From contig NZ_JAIFZQ010000022.1 of assembly GCF_019710585.1 (NCBI RefSeq), positions 85,241 to 149,240 of the forward strand: a stretch of 64,000 bases of DNA. The letters are read 5' to 3'. Every line of letters begins with the position of its first letter. Within the stretch, counting starts at the first letter, position 1. Both the position numbers and the translations under genes were made by a program. Source of the DNA: Arthrobacter sp. MAHUQ-56 (GTDB lineage Bacteria > Actinomycetota > Actinomycetes > Actinomycetales > Micrococcaceae). The notes below the pieces were generated by a model that did not search any database, was not told the origin of the DNA, and saw only the letters and a program-made list of their open reading frames with translations. Below, in pieces: positions 54,126-62,445 of the stretch.

Positions 54126-55594
54126 GCGCCAGACGACTGTCTGTCGCGATGACCGCTGCCATCCACGAGGCCCTTACAAAACACCTTATCCGCGAGGACG
54201 GCGACGAGGACCTCTGCCTGGCGATGTACGCACCGTCGACAGGTGCTCGTCGCGACACCGTGCTTATCCGCGAAGTCTGTCTTCCTCTCGATGATGACCG
54301 CGAGGTTCACGGCAACGCAACCGTCACAGGCGGGTACGTCTTGCGAGTGGCACGGGAAGCCCGCAATCGTGGTCTTGGAGTGGTTATCCTCCATTCACAC
54401 CCAGGTGGGCGCGGGTGGCAAGACCTCAGCGAACTCGATGCGGACGCGGAAAGCTCCTATGCACACATGGTCGCCCAGGTCACCGGACTGCCGCTGATCG
54501 GCATGACGCTTGCGGGCCTCGATGAGAGATGGTCGGCACGCCGGTGGAGTGCCGAAGGGAACTACTTTGCGGCGGAGAGCGTGCGCGTCGTGGGCGCCCG
54601 ATTACAGGTCAGCTGGAACGGGCGGCTCGTGCCGGCACCTTCCGCGATGCCCAGCCAACTGCGCACAGTGTCGGCATGGGGAGAGCGCACGCAATCCAGC
54701 ATCGCCCGTCTACGCGTCTTGGTAGTCGGTTCCGGCAGCGTTGGCATGGACCTCGCAATCCGGCTCGCGGCCACGGGGATCCAAGAAATTGGAGTTATGG
54801 ACTTCGATGTAGTGGAGGAGGTAAACCGAGACCGACTGGTCGCCGCCACCCGCCGCGACGCTAGGCTCAAAATCCCCAAAATAGACGTCGCACAACGAGC
54901 ATGCACCAACACGGCAACCGCAGCCGACTTCCGGTTCAGGGGCCACCACCTCAATGTCACGACCATCGAAGGACAAAGCACGGCTCTCGACTACGACGTA
55001 ATCTTCTCCTGCGTCGATCGGCCCTGGCCACGGGCCGTCCTAAATCAGATTGCCTACACCGACCTCATCCCCGTCATCGACGGCGGGATCGGAATTGACA
55101 CCTTCAGCACCGGGGAGATGCGCAACGCGACCTACCGCACGCACGTTATTCGGCCCGGCCGCCCCTGCCTACAGTGCAACGGACAGCTCGATCCCGCTCA
55201 GGTGTCACGCGACCGGCTGGGCCTCTTCGATAACCCCACATACATAGAAAAGGACTGTCAGCCTGAAGCCGGCAAGCAAAACGTCACGATGCTGTCAGCC
55301 TCGGTTATGGCGTCGCAGTTGGCCCTGTTCGTGTCGCTTGTCGCAGCTCCGTCGCGGTTTGGCGAACCCGGGCCACTTCGTTTCAGTCTCACCAGTCACC
55401 GACTCGAGCACGTCCCAGCCAAGACAAACGCTGCCTGTGTCTACGAGAACCTCGTAGCCGAGGGGGACCGACGTGTCCCTTTGGCCCAGGCGGCGGCGGT
55501 CACACCACCGGCCACCAAATCTTGGTCAGTCCCGTCCATGCTCGATCTTGTTGTGCGCAGCCTGCTTAGCTTCCTCAAATGGACACGTCCATGA
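54122..55594 (+). CDS. JAB (JAMM) peptidase-E1 (ThiF) fusion
   Basis: A 490-residue two-domain enzyme. The N-terminal JAMM isopeptidase domain has ILHSHPGGRG (H91, H93) and SELD (S103, D106). The ThiF/E1-like adenylating domain begins near residue 200 with VVGSGSVGMDLAIRLA, continues with MDFDVVEEVN, FSCVDRPWPR and a CLQC pair near 365, and keeps KDCQPEAGKQNV downstream. In such operons the E1 activates the Ubl and JAB processes or removes it; here both are one protein. It is the last gene of the six-gene operon, apart from a doubtful small frame downstream. Confidence 0.88.
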   Translation: MSARRLSVAMTAAIHEALTKHLIREDGDEDLCLAMYAPSTGARRDTVLIREVCLPLDDDREVHGNATVTGGYVLRVAREARNRGLGVVILHSHPGGRGWQDLSELDADAESSYAHMVAQVTGLPLIGMTLAGLDERWSARRWSAEGNYFAAESVRVVGARLQVSWNGRLVPAPSAMPSQLRTVSAWGERTQSSIARLRVLVVGSGSVGMDLAIRLAATGIQEIGVMDFDVVEEVNRDRLVAATRRDARLKIPKIDVAQRACTNTATAADFRFRGHHLNVTTIEGQSTALDYDVIFSCVDRPWPRAVLNQIAYTDLIPVIDGGIGIDTFSTGEMRNATYRTHVIRPGRPCLQCNGQLDPAQVSRDRLGLFDNPTYIEKDCQPEAGKQNVTMLSASVMASQLALFVSLVAAPSRFGEPGPLRFSLTSHRLEHVPAKTNAACVYENLVAEGDRRVPLAQAAAVTPPATKSWSVPSMLDLVVRSLLSFLKWTRP

Positions 55595-55602
55595 GCTAGG
55601 AG

Positions 55603-55896
55603 GTGGGCACCACCGGTTTTCGGACCGGGCCGCTCAGGCGGAAGGGCTTCGTGTGCGGAAGACATGTGATGTCCGAAGCGACGGGAGACCTTCTGAGCCA
55701 CTGTGAGGCCATCGAGGCAAGGCCACCCCCCATAAGCTCGAACGTGGCGACCACCCAAAGTGCGGCGATCGCGCTCCGACCGGGCCCTAAGCGTCCGCAC
55801 GGGTACAGGAAGGCTCTGCCTTGCCGCACCACCAGGGCGTCACCCGGCGACACCGCCGGCTTAGTAGCGCAGCCCAAGCGCAGGTTAGAGGCTTAG
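55603..55896 (+). CDS. Possible 97-residue protein after the E1 gene
   Basis: An open frame with a GTG start 8 bases after the E1 stop, preceded immediately by TAGGAG. The product is basic with scattered cysteines and no known family. Its end overlaps the 3' end of the convergent exonuclease gene by 12 bases. It might be an additional operon member or chance; codon usage is only moderately biased. Confidence 0.3.
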   Translation: MGTTGFRTGPLRRKGFVCGRHVMSEATGDLLSHCEAIEARPPPISSNVATTQSAAIALRPGPKRPHGYRKALPCRTTRASPGDTAGLVAQPKRRLEA

Positions 55897-57123
55897 GCTG
55901 GGCACGCCAATGACGTCGTAGAGGTACTGCTCCTTAACAACAGGTATGCCGTATTTCCGTGCCTTCGCCGCCTTGCCGGAGAGGCTATCCGGGTCGGCTG
56001 CCACGACTAGATCAGTTTTCTTGGTAACTCCATCCGCGACCGTGTACTGCATTTCGGTGAGAAAGCCTGCGAGCTCGGCTCGTTCTCTCGACATCGCTCC
56101 GGTAAGGACAATTACGGCGCCCGGTCGGACGCTGTGAGTGGGGGAAGCGACTGGCGGGCATGGCGCAGGAGGCGAAGCTAGCTTTTGGTCGACGACCTCC
56201 CGGCTGATGGCGAGGAGGTCTGCTGCCAGATAGAGACTATCGCGCTCCTGGTTAGTAACGACGCCATCGGCCCATGCCGCCCGTATGAGTTGCTCGAGGT
56301 AGTAATGGTGTAAATTCAGGCACCTTTCCCGGCTTATCCCGAGCTCATCTGCCAGCTTCAACAGTTCACGCGTCTCATGTACAGAAAGGTGTAGGTCCAA
56401 CATGGCTTTTGATAGCAGTTCGAGGTATTGCTCATGTTCCTCGGGTCCAGTGAATTCTGGCATGTGGGAAGTGATCCGAGAAAGGAAATGCCTCTCCACA
56501 CGTTCCCCTGCGGGACGAAGTGCCGGCTTGAACGTCTGCCGAGATGAAGTGTATGAGGGCCAAGTGATACGACGGGCAGACGTCAGCGCATACTCCCAGT
56601 CTGGGCGCGTGGGGTCCATATCAATGTACCGGCCTAGCAATGTGGCCGCAGCTAAAGCGTCATCCCCGGCACAGTGGGCGTTATAGTTTTCCACGCTCAG
56701 AAACTCGCAGCAGTGCTCGAGGGATCTTGCGTTTCCTTGAACATAGTCATGAGCAAGGCGCATCGTACAGAGCCCACCGAGGAATTCTTTCGGAAGCGAG
56801 ATATCTGCTCGAGAGAATTCATTGGCCAAAAATTCAGCGTCAAACCTCAGGTTGTGCGCCACCATGATGGATCCTTCCAGGACATCCAACAAGGCTGGGG
56901 CAACCTGTTTGAAAGTCGGGGCATCAATGATGTCTGCTGCTCGAATTCCATGGATCCGCTGAGGTCCCAGATCTCTCCCGGGGTTCACCAAAGTTTCCCA
57001 GCGGTCGATCACTTTGCCGGTTGCATCAACTCGAACTACACCGATTTCCGCGACCCGGTGGTTCATTGCGGTGAAAAGGCCCGTAGTCTCAACATCGACG
57101 ACTGCGAACATTGATTCAGGCAC
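55885..57123 (-). CDS. DnaQ-like 3'-5' exonuclease with BRCT domain
   Basis: A 412-residue protein. The N-terminal DEDDh exonuclease (VVDVETTGL about 8-16 with D and E ligands, HNLRFDAEFL about 90, and a later HCAGDDALAA) is followed by a helical, TerB-like central region (about 215-320). A C-terminal BRCT domain (VIVLTGAMSRERAELAGFL, about 335-410) ends it. It is similar to polymerase III epsilon-like nucleases with a BRCT tail, which probably act in DNA repair. It shares 8 bases with the upstream 57116 gene. Confidence 0.87.
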   Translation of the reverse strand: MPESMFAVVDVETTGLFTAMNHRVAEIGVVRVDATGKVIDRWETLVNPGRDLGPQRIHGIRAADIIDAPTFKQVAPALLDVLEGSIMVAHNLRFDAEFLANEFSRADISLPKEFLGGLCTMRLAHDYVQGNARSLEHCCEFLSVENYNAHCAGDDALAAATLLGRYIDMDPTRPDWEYALTSARRITWPSYTSSRQTFKPALRPAGERVERHFLSRITSHMPEFTGPEEHEQYLELLSKAMLDLHLSVHETRELLKLADELGISRERCLNLHHYYLEQLIRAAWADGVVTNQERDSLYLAADLLAISREVVDQKLASPPAPCPPVASPTHSVRPGAVIVLTGAMSRERAELAGFLTEMQYTVADGVTKKTDLVVAADPDSLSGKAAKARKYGIPVVKEQYLYDVIGVPSLSL

Positions 57124-57778
57124 TAGCTTCTCCTACCGCCGACGCTGGAACAGGCCAGGACCTGACCAAGTGTCCTCCAACTCCGTTGAAGTAGGTTCGG
57201 GACTTGCGTAGGCGGTCGTTCTCAATGTCTATCCAGTAGTTCAACAACCTCACGCAGCCATTAGCCACCCGCAAGGCTTCCTGGTTCACGGGGTCCATGC
57301 ACTCAACGGCACTTTCCCAGGCGTGCGGCAGTGGCGGCGCGGGCCAATCAATGTCTAGGAGTGGAGCCTGCCGACGATAGTCAGGGAGGGGAGCGCCGGC
57401 GGCGCGGGCTTCCTTACGGGCTTTTACTCTTTCGCTGTTATATGCGGCGCGGCGGTCGTTTTCCGCCCAGAACATGTCCTGCAATAGGTCTATCCAAGAC
57501 CTGCAGTCAGCTATGAACGTTTCGGGGTCAAACTGTGGGGCCTCCAGGACGATTGTTTCGGTGCAGTGCTTTCGGGCTCGGGCCGTCAGATACACGGGCC
57601 GCTTATAGGCGAGACTGCGGAACACCCGCTCATCAAACCCATCTGTGACTACTGCATTAGTAGAAGTAGCACGTAGCGGTCCACGCATGGCGTTTACAGA
57701 GACTTGCCACATTGCCCACCTTTCCTCATGAATATCGAGGACTGCGATTCCGTGCATGGCGGTTTCAGTTGAAGACAA
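57116..57778 (-). CDS. Hypothetical protein, 220 residues
   Basis: An unrecognised soluble protein rich in tryptophan and arginine (IDLLQDMFWAENDRRAAYNSERVKARKEARAAGAPLP). It has no signal peptide or membrane segment. It is co-directional and overlapping with the exonuclease gene, so the two probably form an operon. The start may instead be the in-frame ATG at 57757. Confidence 0.65.
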   Translation of the reverse strand: MSSTETAMHGIAVLDIHEERWAMWQVSVNAMRGPLRATSTNAVVTDGFDERVFRSLAYKRPVYLTARARKHCTETIVLEAPQFDPETFIADCRSWIDLLQDMFWAENDRRAAYNSERVKARKEARAAGAPLPDYRRQAPLLDIDWPAPPLPHAWESAVECMDPVNQEALRVANGCVRLLNYWIDIENDRLRKSRTYFNGVGGHLVRSWPVPASAVGEASA

Positions 57779-57992
57779 TTCTTTCCCCCATTATCGAGAC
57801 TTTCGCCAATCCTAAAGCTAGGCCGGGCGATCAAGAAGGTAAGCCACGAATGCACGCGCCCAGGCCCTCCGTATCCGGCACCAGGATGGGCCAGGCCATC
57901 AGATTAAACTCACCTGTCCTGCCGGAAGCAGCTCCGTACAGATCGATGTCTTTTCGTCGACCGGCACGTACGTTCGACCTGGGTTTAGGTAC

Positions 57993-59009
57993 CTAGCGGC
58001 TTTTAATGTGTGGTGGGAGTTCCAGACTGGTTGGGGCAAGTTCTGGTCTGGCACGCAGGAATTTGAGGGGGTGGCGGAAGGCGTTGCCCGTCCAAGCGAC
58101 GTCGGCGGAAACCTCCACCACCAAGGGCGCCACTAGCGTCAAGGTCACCGGGCCTTTGTCCTTGCTGAACCTGTTCAGCATGGTTTCGGTGATGACTTCC
58201 GGCCACGGGTGGGGGCCTTGCGGCGGGTGTAGGTATGCTGCCAGGTTCCGTGCAGCCTTGGCCGTAAGCGGAGTGGAGCGTCCAACAATGCATAGCTGGC
58301 CTTCCATGGGCAGGCCGACCACGACGTACTGGGGCCGGTCCGTCGGGCCGATAACGGCTGCGCACACCACATCCAGGGATTCGCGGCGCTTCACTTTGAT
58401 CCACTGCCTCACGCCTCCCTGGTAGCTCTGCCCGGCACCTTTGACCACGAGACCTTCCAGGCCCGCGTGGTGCAGTTCCTCAAACCACGTGAGCGCCTGG
58501 GCGCGGTCCTGCGTGATGGGGGAGAGGTTCAGTGGAGGCTCCCAGCCTGCGGCAAGTTGTTCCAGCAGCTCCCGGCGCTGCTCCAGCGCAGTGTCCCTGA
58601 TGTCATGCCCGGCGACAGCCAAGAGGTCGAAGGCAACGAACGATGCCGGCTGTTCCCGGACCAGGGCCGGCAGGCCGGCCTTTGACGCGACCAGACGCCG
58701 CTGCAGGGCGTCAAAATCGAGCCGGTCACCGGACCAAACCACGGCCTCACCATCGAGGACACAACCGGGCGGGACCTGCCCTACCAAGGCCTCCAGGAGC
58801 TCCGGGAAGTACCTCGACAATTCCTTGCCCTGTCTGGAGTACAAGGAGACGCCGCTGGCCCCTACCAGGGCGCACGCCCTGTAACCGTCCCACTTGGGTT
58901 CGTATCGGCTGCCGCCCGGCAAAGCGGCCTCGGCCGGGATCGAATCAACGGCCTTAGCCAGGGCCAAGGACACGGGCGGATGCAGGGCCGGGGGCACATC
59001 CTCTGTCAT
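57993..59009 (-). CDS. ATP-dependent DNA ligase (LigC-like)
   Basis: A 338-residue ligase. The nucleotidyl lysine is in EPKWDGYRA (about K39); further motifs are LDGEAVVW, FVAFDLLA, GLEGLVVKG and a C-terminal IKVKRRESLDVV plus OB-fold domain. The size and lack of polymerase or nuclease domains match LigC-type ligases of actinobacterial NHEJ or base-excision repair. It seals nicks using ATP. It probably helps plasmid repair or maintenance beside the exonuclease. Confidence 0.9.
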   Translation of the reverse strand: MTEDVPPALHPPVSLALAKAVDSIPAEAALPGGSRYEPKWDGYRACALVGASGVSLYSRQGKELSRYFPELLEALVGQVPPGCVLDGEAVVWSGDRLDFDALQRRLVASKAGLPALVREQPASFVAFDLLAVAGHDIRDTALEQRRELLEQLAAGWEPPLNLSPITQDRAQALTWFEELHHAGLEGLVVKGAGQSYQGGVRQWIKVKRRESLDVVCAAVIGPTDRPQYVVVGLPMEGQLCIVGRSTPLTAKAARNLAAYLHPPQGPHPWPEVITETMLNRFSKDKGPVTLTLVAPLVVEVSADVAWTGNAFRHPLKFLRARPELAPTSLELPPHIKSR

Positions 59010-59042
59010 AGGGTCACGCTACCGCCGCCAGCCCTGCCTGGA

Positions 59043-59369
59043 TCAGGCGGCGGCAGCCCCTGCGTCCGTGATGGCAGCCAGCAGCCACTGCTCCGACAAC
59101 GGGTCGCGGCGCAGCTCGAACGTCCGCAGCGCCGAGGTAGAGGTCAGCCGGACCTGGACCTGCCAGTGCTCAATGCTCACCAGGTCACCGCAGCCAACCG
59201 GCGCCCGCTTGGCGGTGTTCCACCAGTCGGAGCGGGTGAACCAGCGCACTGGTTCGGCGGCTACGGCCCAGATCCGGTCGTCGTATCTGACTGCCAGGGG
59301 GATGCCTTTGGCGGTAAACCGGACCTGCACCGGCACATCCAGGGGGTTGTCAGTTGTTGTTCTTGCCAC
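59043..59369 (-). CDS. DUF6504-like small protein
   Basis: A 108-residue protein with the pattern PVQVRFTAKGIPLAVRYDDRIWAV, VRWFTRSDWW, then IEHWQVQVRL and WLLAAI, resembling DUF6504 proteins often encoded near actinobacterial DNA-repair genes (DnaE2/ImuB neighbourhood, from memory). It overlaps the upstream 59350 gene by 20 bases. It could be a partner in translesion or repair functions; unproven. Confidence 0.7.
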   Translation of the reverse strand: MARTTTDNPLDVPVQVRFTAKGIPLAVRYDDRIWAVAAEPVRWFTRSDWWNTAKRAPVGCGDLVSIEHWQVQVRLTSTSALRTFELRRDPLSEQWLLAAITDAGAAAA

Positions 59370-59715
59370 GGGTCCGCTCTCCCAAATTCCTGTTCATCAT
59401 TTCCTCCCGGCGGGTGACCGCCGAACTCCACACCCAGGTCCGGTACGTGACCGGCCCGTCCTTCCACGTCACTTCGGCTGCCTTCGCTGTCCAGGCAAAG
59501 ACTTCACCGTCCACCAGCTCCGCGCAGTTCGGGAACCGGATCCACGCCTTCACCGGGATGCCCGGATATCCGTTCTTGACCGGGAAGTGCTCGAAATCGA
59601 GCTCTTCCACGGTCAACCCGATTGGGCCGGCCGTCGTGCGTACTGCGCCTGCAGCGCGGCCGCAAAATTCTCGGAGGACATACCACAACCTTAGAACATA
59701 TATTCGAATAGACAC
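59350..59715 (-). CDS. Hypothetical protein upstream of the DUF6504-like gene
   Basis: A protein of up to 121 residues with no recognised family, containing VEELDFEHFPVKNGYPGIPVKAW and WKDGPVTYRTWVWSS. The start is uncertain. An alternative TTG near 59613 overlaps the stop of a small frame (ATG about 59676, product beginning MSSENFAAAL), which would give a shorter protein coupled to a leader. The C-terminal third overlaps the next gene. Confidence 0.55.
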   Translation of the reverse strand: MSIRIYVLRLWYVLREFCGRAAGAVRTTAGPIGLTVEELDFEHFPVKNGYPGIPVKAWIRFPNCAELVDGEVFAWTAKAAEVTWKDGPVTYRTWVWSSAVTRREEMMNRNLGERTRGKNNN

Positions 59716-60154
59716 GCCGAAGAATGGCGGCCATGGTGCCGGCCGCCGCTCCCATCATGGGCGACGGGTACGACAACGAGGCCCCGGGTTTTACCCAGTG
59801 GGGACAGCTTTGAGCTGTGCGGAGGGCTCCACCTGCCCGCCAATGGGCATAACCCGGGGCCAAAAGCCCTGGTCTTCGCTGCGCTGCACCCAGGGAACCG
59901 GTCCTTCGCTGCGCTCCGGCCTGTAAGTGCTTGTTTTTCCTTACATGTGGCTGGGTGGTTCTCCGTACAAGGCCGCTCATCGTAGCCGTCCGGGGGCCCG
60001 ACCCATCAACCCACGCACACGGAAAATCCCACGCGGTCGCCAGGGCTCCCTTATTTCGCGGAATTCCCCGCGCACTCTTCGGGGTTGACGGTCCACCCTC
60101 GACCGGCTGCGACGGCGGGGGCCTCGCACGGCGGGGCAGGAAGGAGGTGGCTAC
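59716..60154. other. 439-base intergenic region with hairpin related to the duplicated leader
   Basis: No gene is supported. CCCTGG and CCCAGG/CCAGGG arms around 59866-59895 enclose TTCGCTGCGCT, closely resembling the first hairpin of the duplicated leaders at 60585 and 62049. TTCGCTGCGCT occurs again at about 59903. The region probably contains promoter and RNA structure for the small-protein genes that follow. Confidence 0.45.
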
Positions 60155-60304
60155 ATGAGCATCGACGAAGCCATCAAGCTCGCGACAGCGGTCGTGAGCC
60201 TGGTGACAGCTGTCATCGCTCTGCTCTCCGCGCGGAACGCGCTCTTAACGAGCAAACGCTCCCGAGCGGCAACTCGGAAGCGTAAGCGTAAAGCAAGGAA
60301 GTAG
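60155..60304 (+). CDS. 49-residue single-pass membrane protein with basic tail
   Basis: ATG 60155 has the ideal ribosome site AAGGAGG. The product has one hydrophobic helix (LATAVVSLVTAVIALLSA, about 9-26) followed by a strongly basic C-terminus (KRSRAATRKRKRKARK). It resembles small holin-like or toxin-like peptides and, in layout, its neighbour at 60396. No family is recognised. Confidence 0.65.
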   Translation: MSIDEAIKLATAVVSLVTAVIALLSARNALLTSKRSRAATRKRKRKARK

Positions 60305-60395
60305 GTGTAGCCACGAACCCGGTGGTCGTAACCGCAAGGCTGCGCCCACCGGCTCCTTCCCAGACTAAGTCCTGTTCAACGATAAGGAAACCATC

Positions 60396-60503
60396 ATGGA
60401 GCCTCTGACCATCATCAACTTCGTGCTCTCCCTGGCGGCACTCGGCGCTTCCATCACCGCCTACCGCGCCACGGCCAAGACCCGGAAGGACCAGGAAACG
60501 TAA
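60396..60503 (+). CDS. 35-residue single-pass membrane protein
   Basis: ATG 60396 is preceded by GATAAGGAAACC. The product has a hydrophobic helix (INFVLSLAALGASITAY) and a short basic tail (RATAKTRKDQET). It is probably a paralogue in design of the 49-residue protein just upstream and is likely co-transcribed. A hairpin follows directly. Confidence 0.6.
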   Translation: MEPLTIINFVLSLAALGASITAYRATAKTRKDQET

Positions 60504-60509
60504 AACGGG

Positions 60510-60545
60510 CGAGAGGCGGGCCGCAGTCCGTGGGTCCGCCTCTCG
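60510..60545 (+). terminator. Hairpin after the two small membrane-protein genes
   Basis: CGAGAGGCGG (60510-60519) pairs perfectly with CCGCCTCTCG (60536-60545) around a 16-base loop, directly after the stop at 60503. No T tail. Confidence 0.6.
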
Positions 60546-60584
60546 GCACTGCCCGCCTGAAGCCAAGCGTGGGGATGCGAAGCA

Positions 60585-60980
60585 CCCTGGTTTCCGCTGC
60601 GCTTCAACCAGTTGTTGGGCGTCCGCTGGCGCGGCCGGCTGTTGGGTCCAGGGCGTGCCGTCGCAGGGCTCCGGACCCCCTGGCCCTGTGCGTCTACGAC
60701 GTTTTTGGCTGCTGTCCTTCGGATTGTACGTGCCCGTTCCGGCCCCTCTAGCCCCTCCGTTCCTCCGGGGCCTGCGGCCCGGGAAAGTCTTCTCCGGCGC
60801 TCCTTCGTCGCTTATTTCCTTTCGAAGATTTCCCGGGTCTTGCCCTGCGGGTAGACGGGCCTGCACGTGCACAGCTCCGCAAGCTTCGCCAGCAGCCAAA
60901 AACAACGGGGGGAGAGGGGAGCTGGCCGGTCACCTGAGCCGCCCCACCCACCCAACTTCTCGGCAAGAAGGAGCAACACC
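60585..60980 (+). repeat. Duplicated structured leader, copy 1
   Basis: About 396 bases that recur almost unchanged at 62049-62445, each ending at the ribosome site (AAGAAGGAGCAACACC) of a downstream gene. Inside are several inverted repeats: CTGGTT/AACCAG at its beginning, GGTCCAGGG/CCCTGG, and a long imperfect stem CCCGGGAAAGTCTTC with GAAGATTTCCCGGG (60778-60837). No credible coding frame. It acts as an untranslated leader, promoter or single-strand element. Confidence 0.85.
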
Positions 60981-60982
60981 AC

Positions 60983-61414
60983 ATGAGTGCAGTAAGCAAA
61001 AAGACCGTGACCCTCGCGGACACGGAGGAAACCATCGACGGCGTGACCGTGCTGGGTGATTACCACATGAACGGTGGCTGCGACTGGATGGAATTGATCG
61101 AAGAGCACGGCTGGGCCGTGCTCTCCAGCTGGGGTTGTGACGGCTGGGACCTGGGGCAGTGGCCCTATGTCATGGTCGCCGTCACCCGCACCGCCGACAG
61201 CGTCGGCAACCTGTTCGGCATCGCCACCTATTGCGAGGGTGACGTGACCTGCACCTACTACCGGACGAAAGCCCGGCTGTGGGACGCGATCACTGAACAG
61301 GCGTTCTACCACTGGAAGAACGGGCAGGCCCAAGGCCCGGCAGACCTGCCCGAGGCCGCCGCAGAACTGCCCAGCCGCTACCGGATGCCCTTCGCCGTGC
61401 GGGACGCCGCCTAA
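60983..61414 (+). CDS. Hypothetical protein, 143 residues
   Basis: A soluble protein of unknown family, tryptophan-rich (DWMELIEEHGWAVLSSWGCDGWDLGQWPY) with an acidic C-terminus. Translation starts 2 bases after the duplicated leader, ribosome site AAGGAG. It resembles plasmid accessory proteins of actinobacteria that often accompany DUF4192 genes; function unknown. Confidence 0.75.
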   Translation: MSAVSKKTVTLADTEETIDGVTVLGDYHMNGGCDWMELIEEHGWAVLSSWGCDGWDLGQWPYVMVAVTRTADSVGNLFGIATYCEGDVTCTYYRTKARLWDAITEQAFYHWKNGQAQGPADLPEAAAELPSRYRMPFAVRDAA

Positions 61415-61491
61415 CCAGCGCTGACAACGGCTGTACTGCCCGGCCGCGAGCCGGGCAGTACAGCCCCCACCATCTTCGAAGGAGCCAGCAC

Positions 61492-61842
61492 ATGAGCAAC
61501 GACACCACCGCCCCCAAAGGCATCACCGCACTGGTCTACCGCGACGCCCTGGGCACGGACTTCTCGAACCGGGGCATCTCCGCCCGCGTCATGGAAGTAA
61601 CCGTCATCGGCGAAGGCATCGACCCGGTTTTCGAGGCCACCGAGGAACGGCCCGCCGTCCGACTCGTGAAGAATGAGCACTTCCACCGCGAAACCGTGAT
61701 CCACGCCGAGCCGGTCACCCCGGAAGGTGAACCCGCCCCGTGGTACATGTTCGGCGGCACGTTCATATTCAGCAGTGACTCACGGTTCCGCCGCGCAGCC
61801 GGACACTACGGAGCCGTCCCGCTGCACGACCGCCGCGAATAG
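61492..61842 (+). CDS. Hypothetical protein, 116 residues
   Basis: An unrecognised soluble protein (AKGITALVYRDALGTDFSNRG-like start region, then RLVKNEHFHRETVIHAEPV and PWYMFGGTFIFSSD). Ribosome site GAAGGAG. It is co-directional with and 77 bases after the 60983 gene, probably in one operon. Confidence 0.75.
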   Translation: MSNDTTAPKGITALVYRDALGTDFSNRGISARVMEVTVIGEGIDPVFEATEERPAVRLVKNEHFHRETVIHAEPVTPEGEPAPWYMFGGTFIFSSDSRFRRAAGHYGAVPLHDRRE

Positions 61843-62048
61843 GCCCGGGGGTGGCCGGTCTTTCGGGGCCGGCCACCGCGGGCGGTCCGCCGTCGTGGCC
61901 GGCCTTTGTTGGTGGTCGCCGGCGGCGGACCGCAAATCCCGCAGTGACCAGGTGCACGGTTGGCGGCCGCCGGCGGCAAGCCGAGGGCTTGTGGTGCCGT
62001 TGGGTTGTCCCTAGGCAGGGGGGTGGAAGGGCAGGCTCGCTGGGGTCG
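61843..62048. other. Intergenic, GC-rich repeats before leader copy 2
   Basis: GGCCGGTC/GGCCGGCC and GGTGGTCGCCGGCGGC-type inverted and direct words occur. No gene seen. It separates the 61492 gene from the second structured leader. Confidence 0.35.
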
Positions 62049-62445
62049 CCCTGGTTTCCGCTGCGCTTCAACCAGTTGTTGGGCGTCCGCTGGCGCGGCC
62101 GGCTGTTGGGTCCAGGGCGCGCCGTCGCAGAGCTCCGGACCCCCTGAACCTTGTGTGTCTACGACGTTTTTGGCTGCTGTCCTTCGGATTGTACGTGCCC
62201 GTTCCGGCCCCTCTAGCCCCTCCGTTCCTCCGGGGCCTGCGGCCCGGGAAAGTCTTCTCCGGCGCTCCTTCGTCGCTTATTTCCTTTCGAAGATTTCCCG
62301 GGTCTTGCCCTGCGGGTAGACGGGCCTGCACGGGCACAGCTCCGCAAGCTTCGCCAGCAGCCAAAAACAACGGGGGGAGAGGGGAGCTGGCCGGTCACCT
62401 GAGCCGCCCCACCCACCCAACTTCTCGGCAAGAAGGAGCAACACC
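62049..62445 (+). repeat. Duplicated structured leader, copy 2
   Basis: Nearly identical to 60585-60980 with a 1-base length difference and a few substitutions, including the long imperfect stem (62243-62302). It ends at the ribosome site of the DUF4192 gene. Confidence 0.85.

Noticed and set aside
59350..59676. Small frame beginning MSSENFAAAL as a separate gene
   Set aside because: Only about 22 codons without a ribosome site. Mentioned as a possible leader in the 59350 entry but not listed.
60748..61333. Antisense frames across the duplicated leaders and neighbouring genes
   Set aside because: They are long only because stops are rare at this GC content. They are repeated with the leader and lack starts with ribosome sites.
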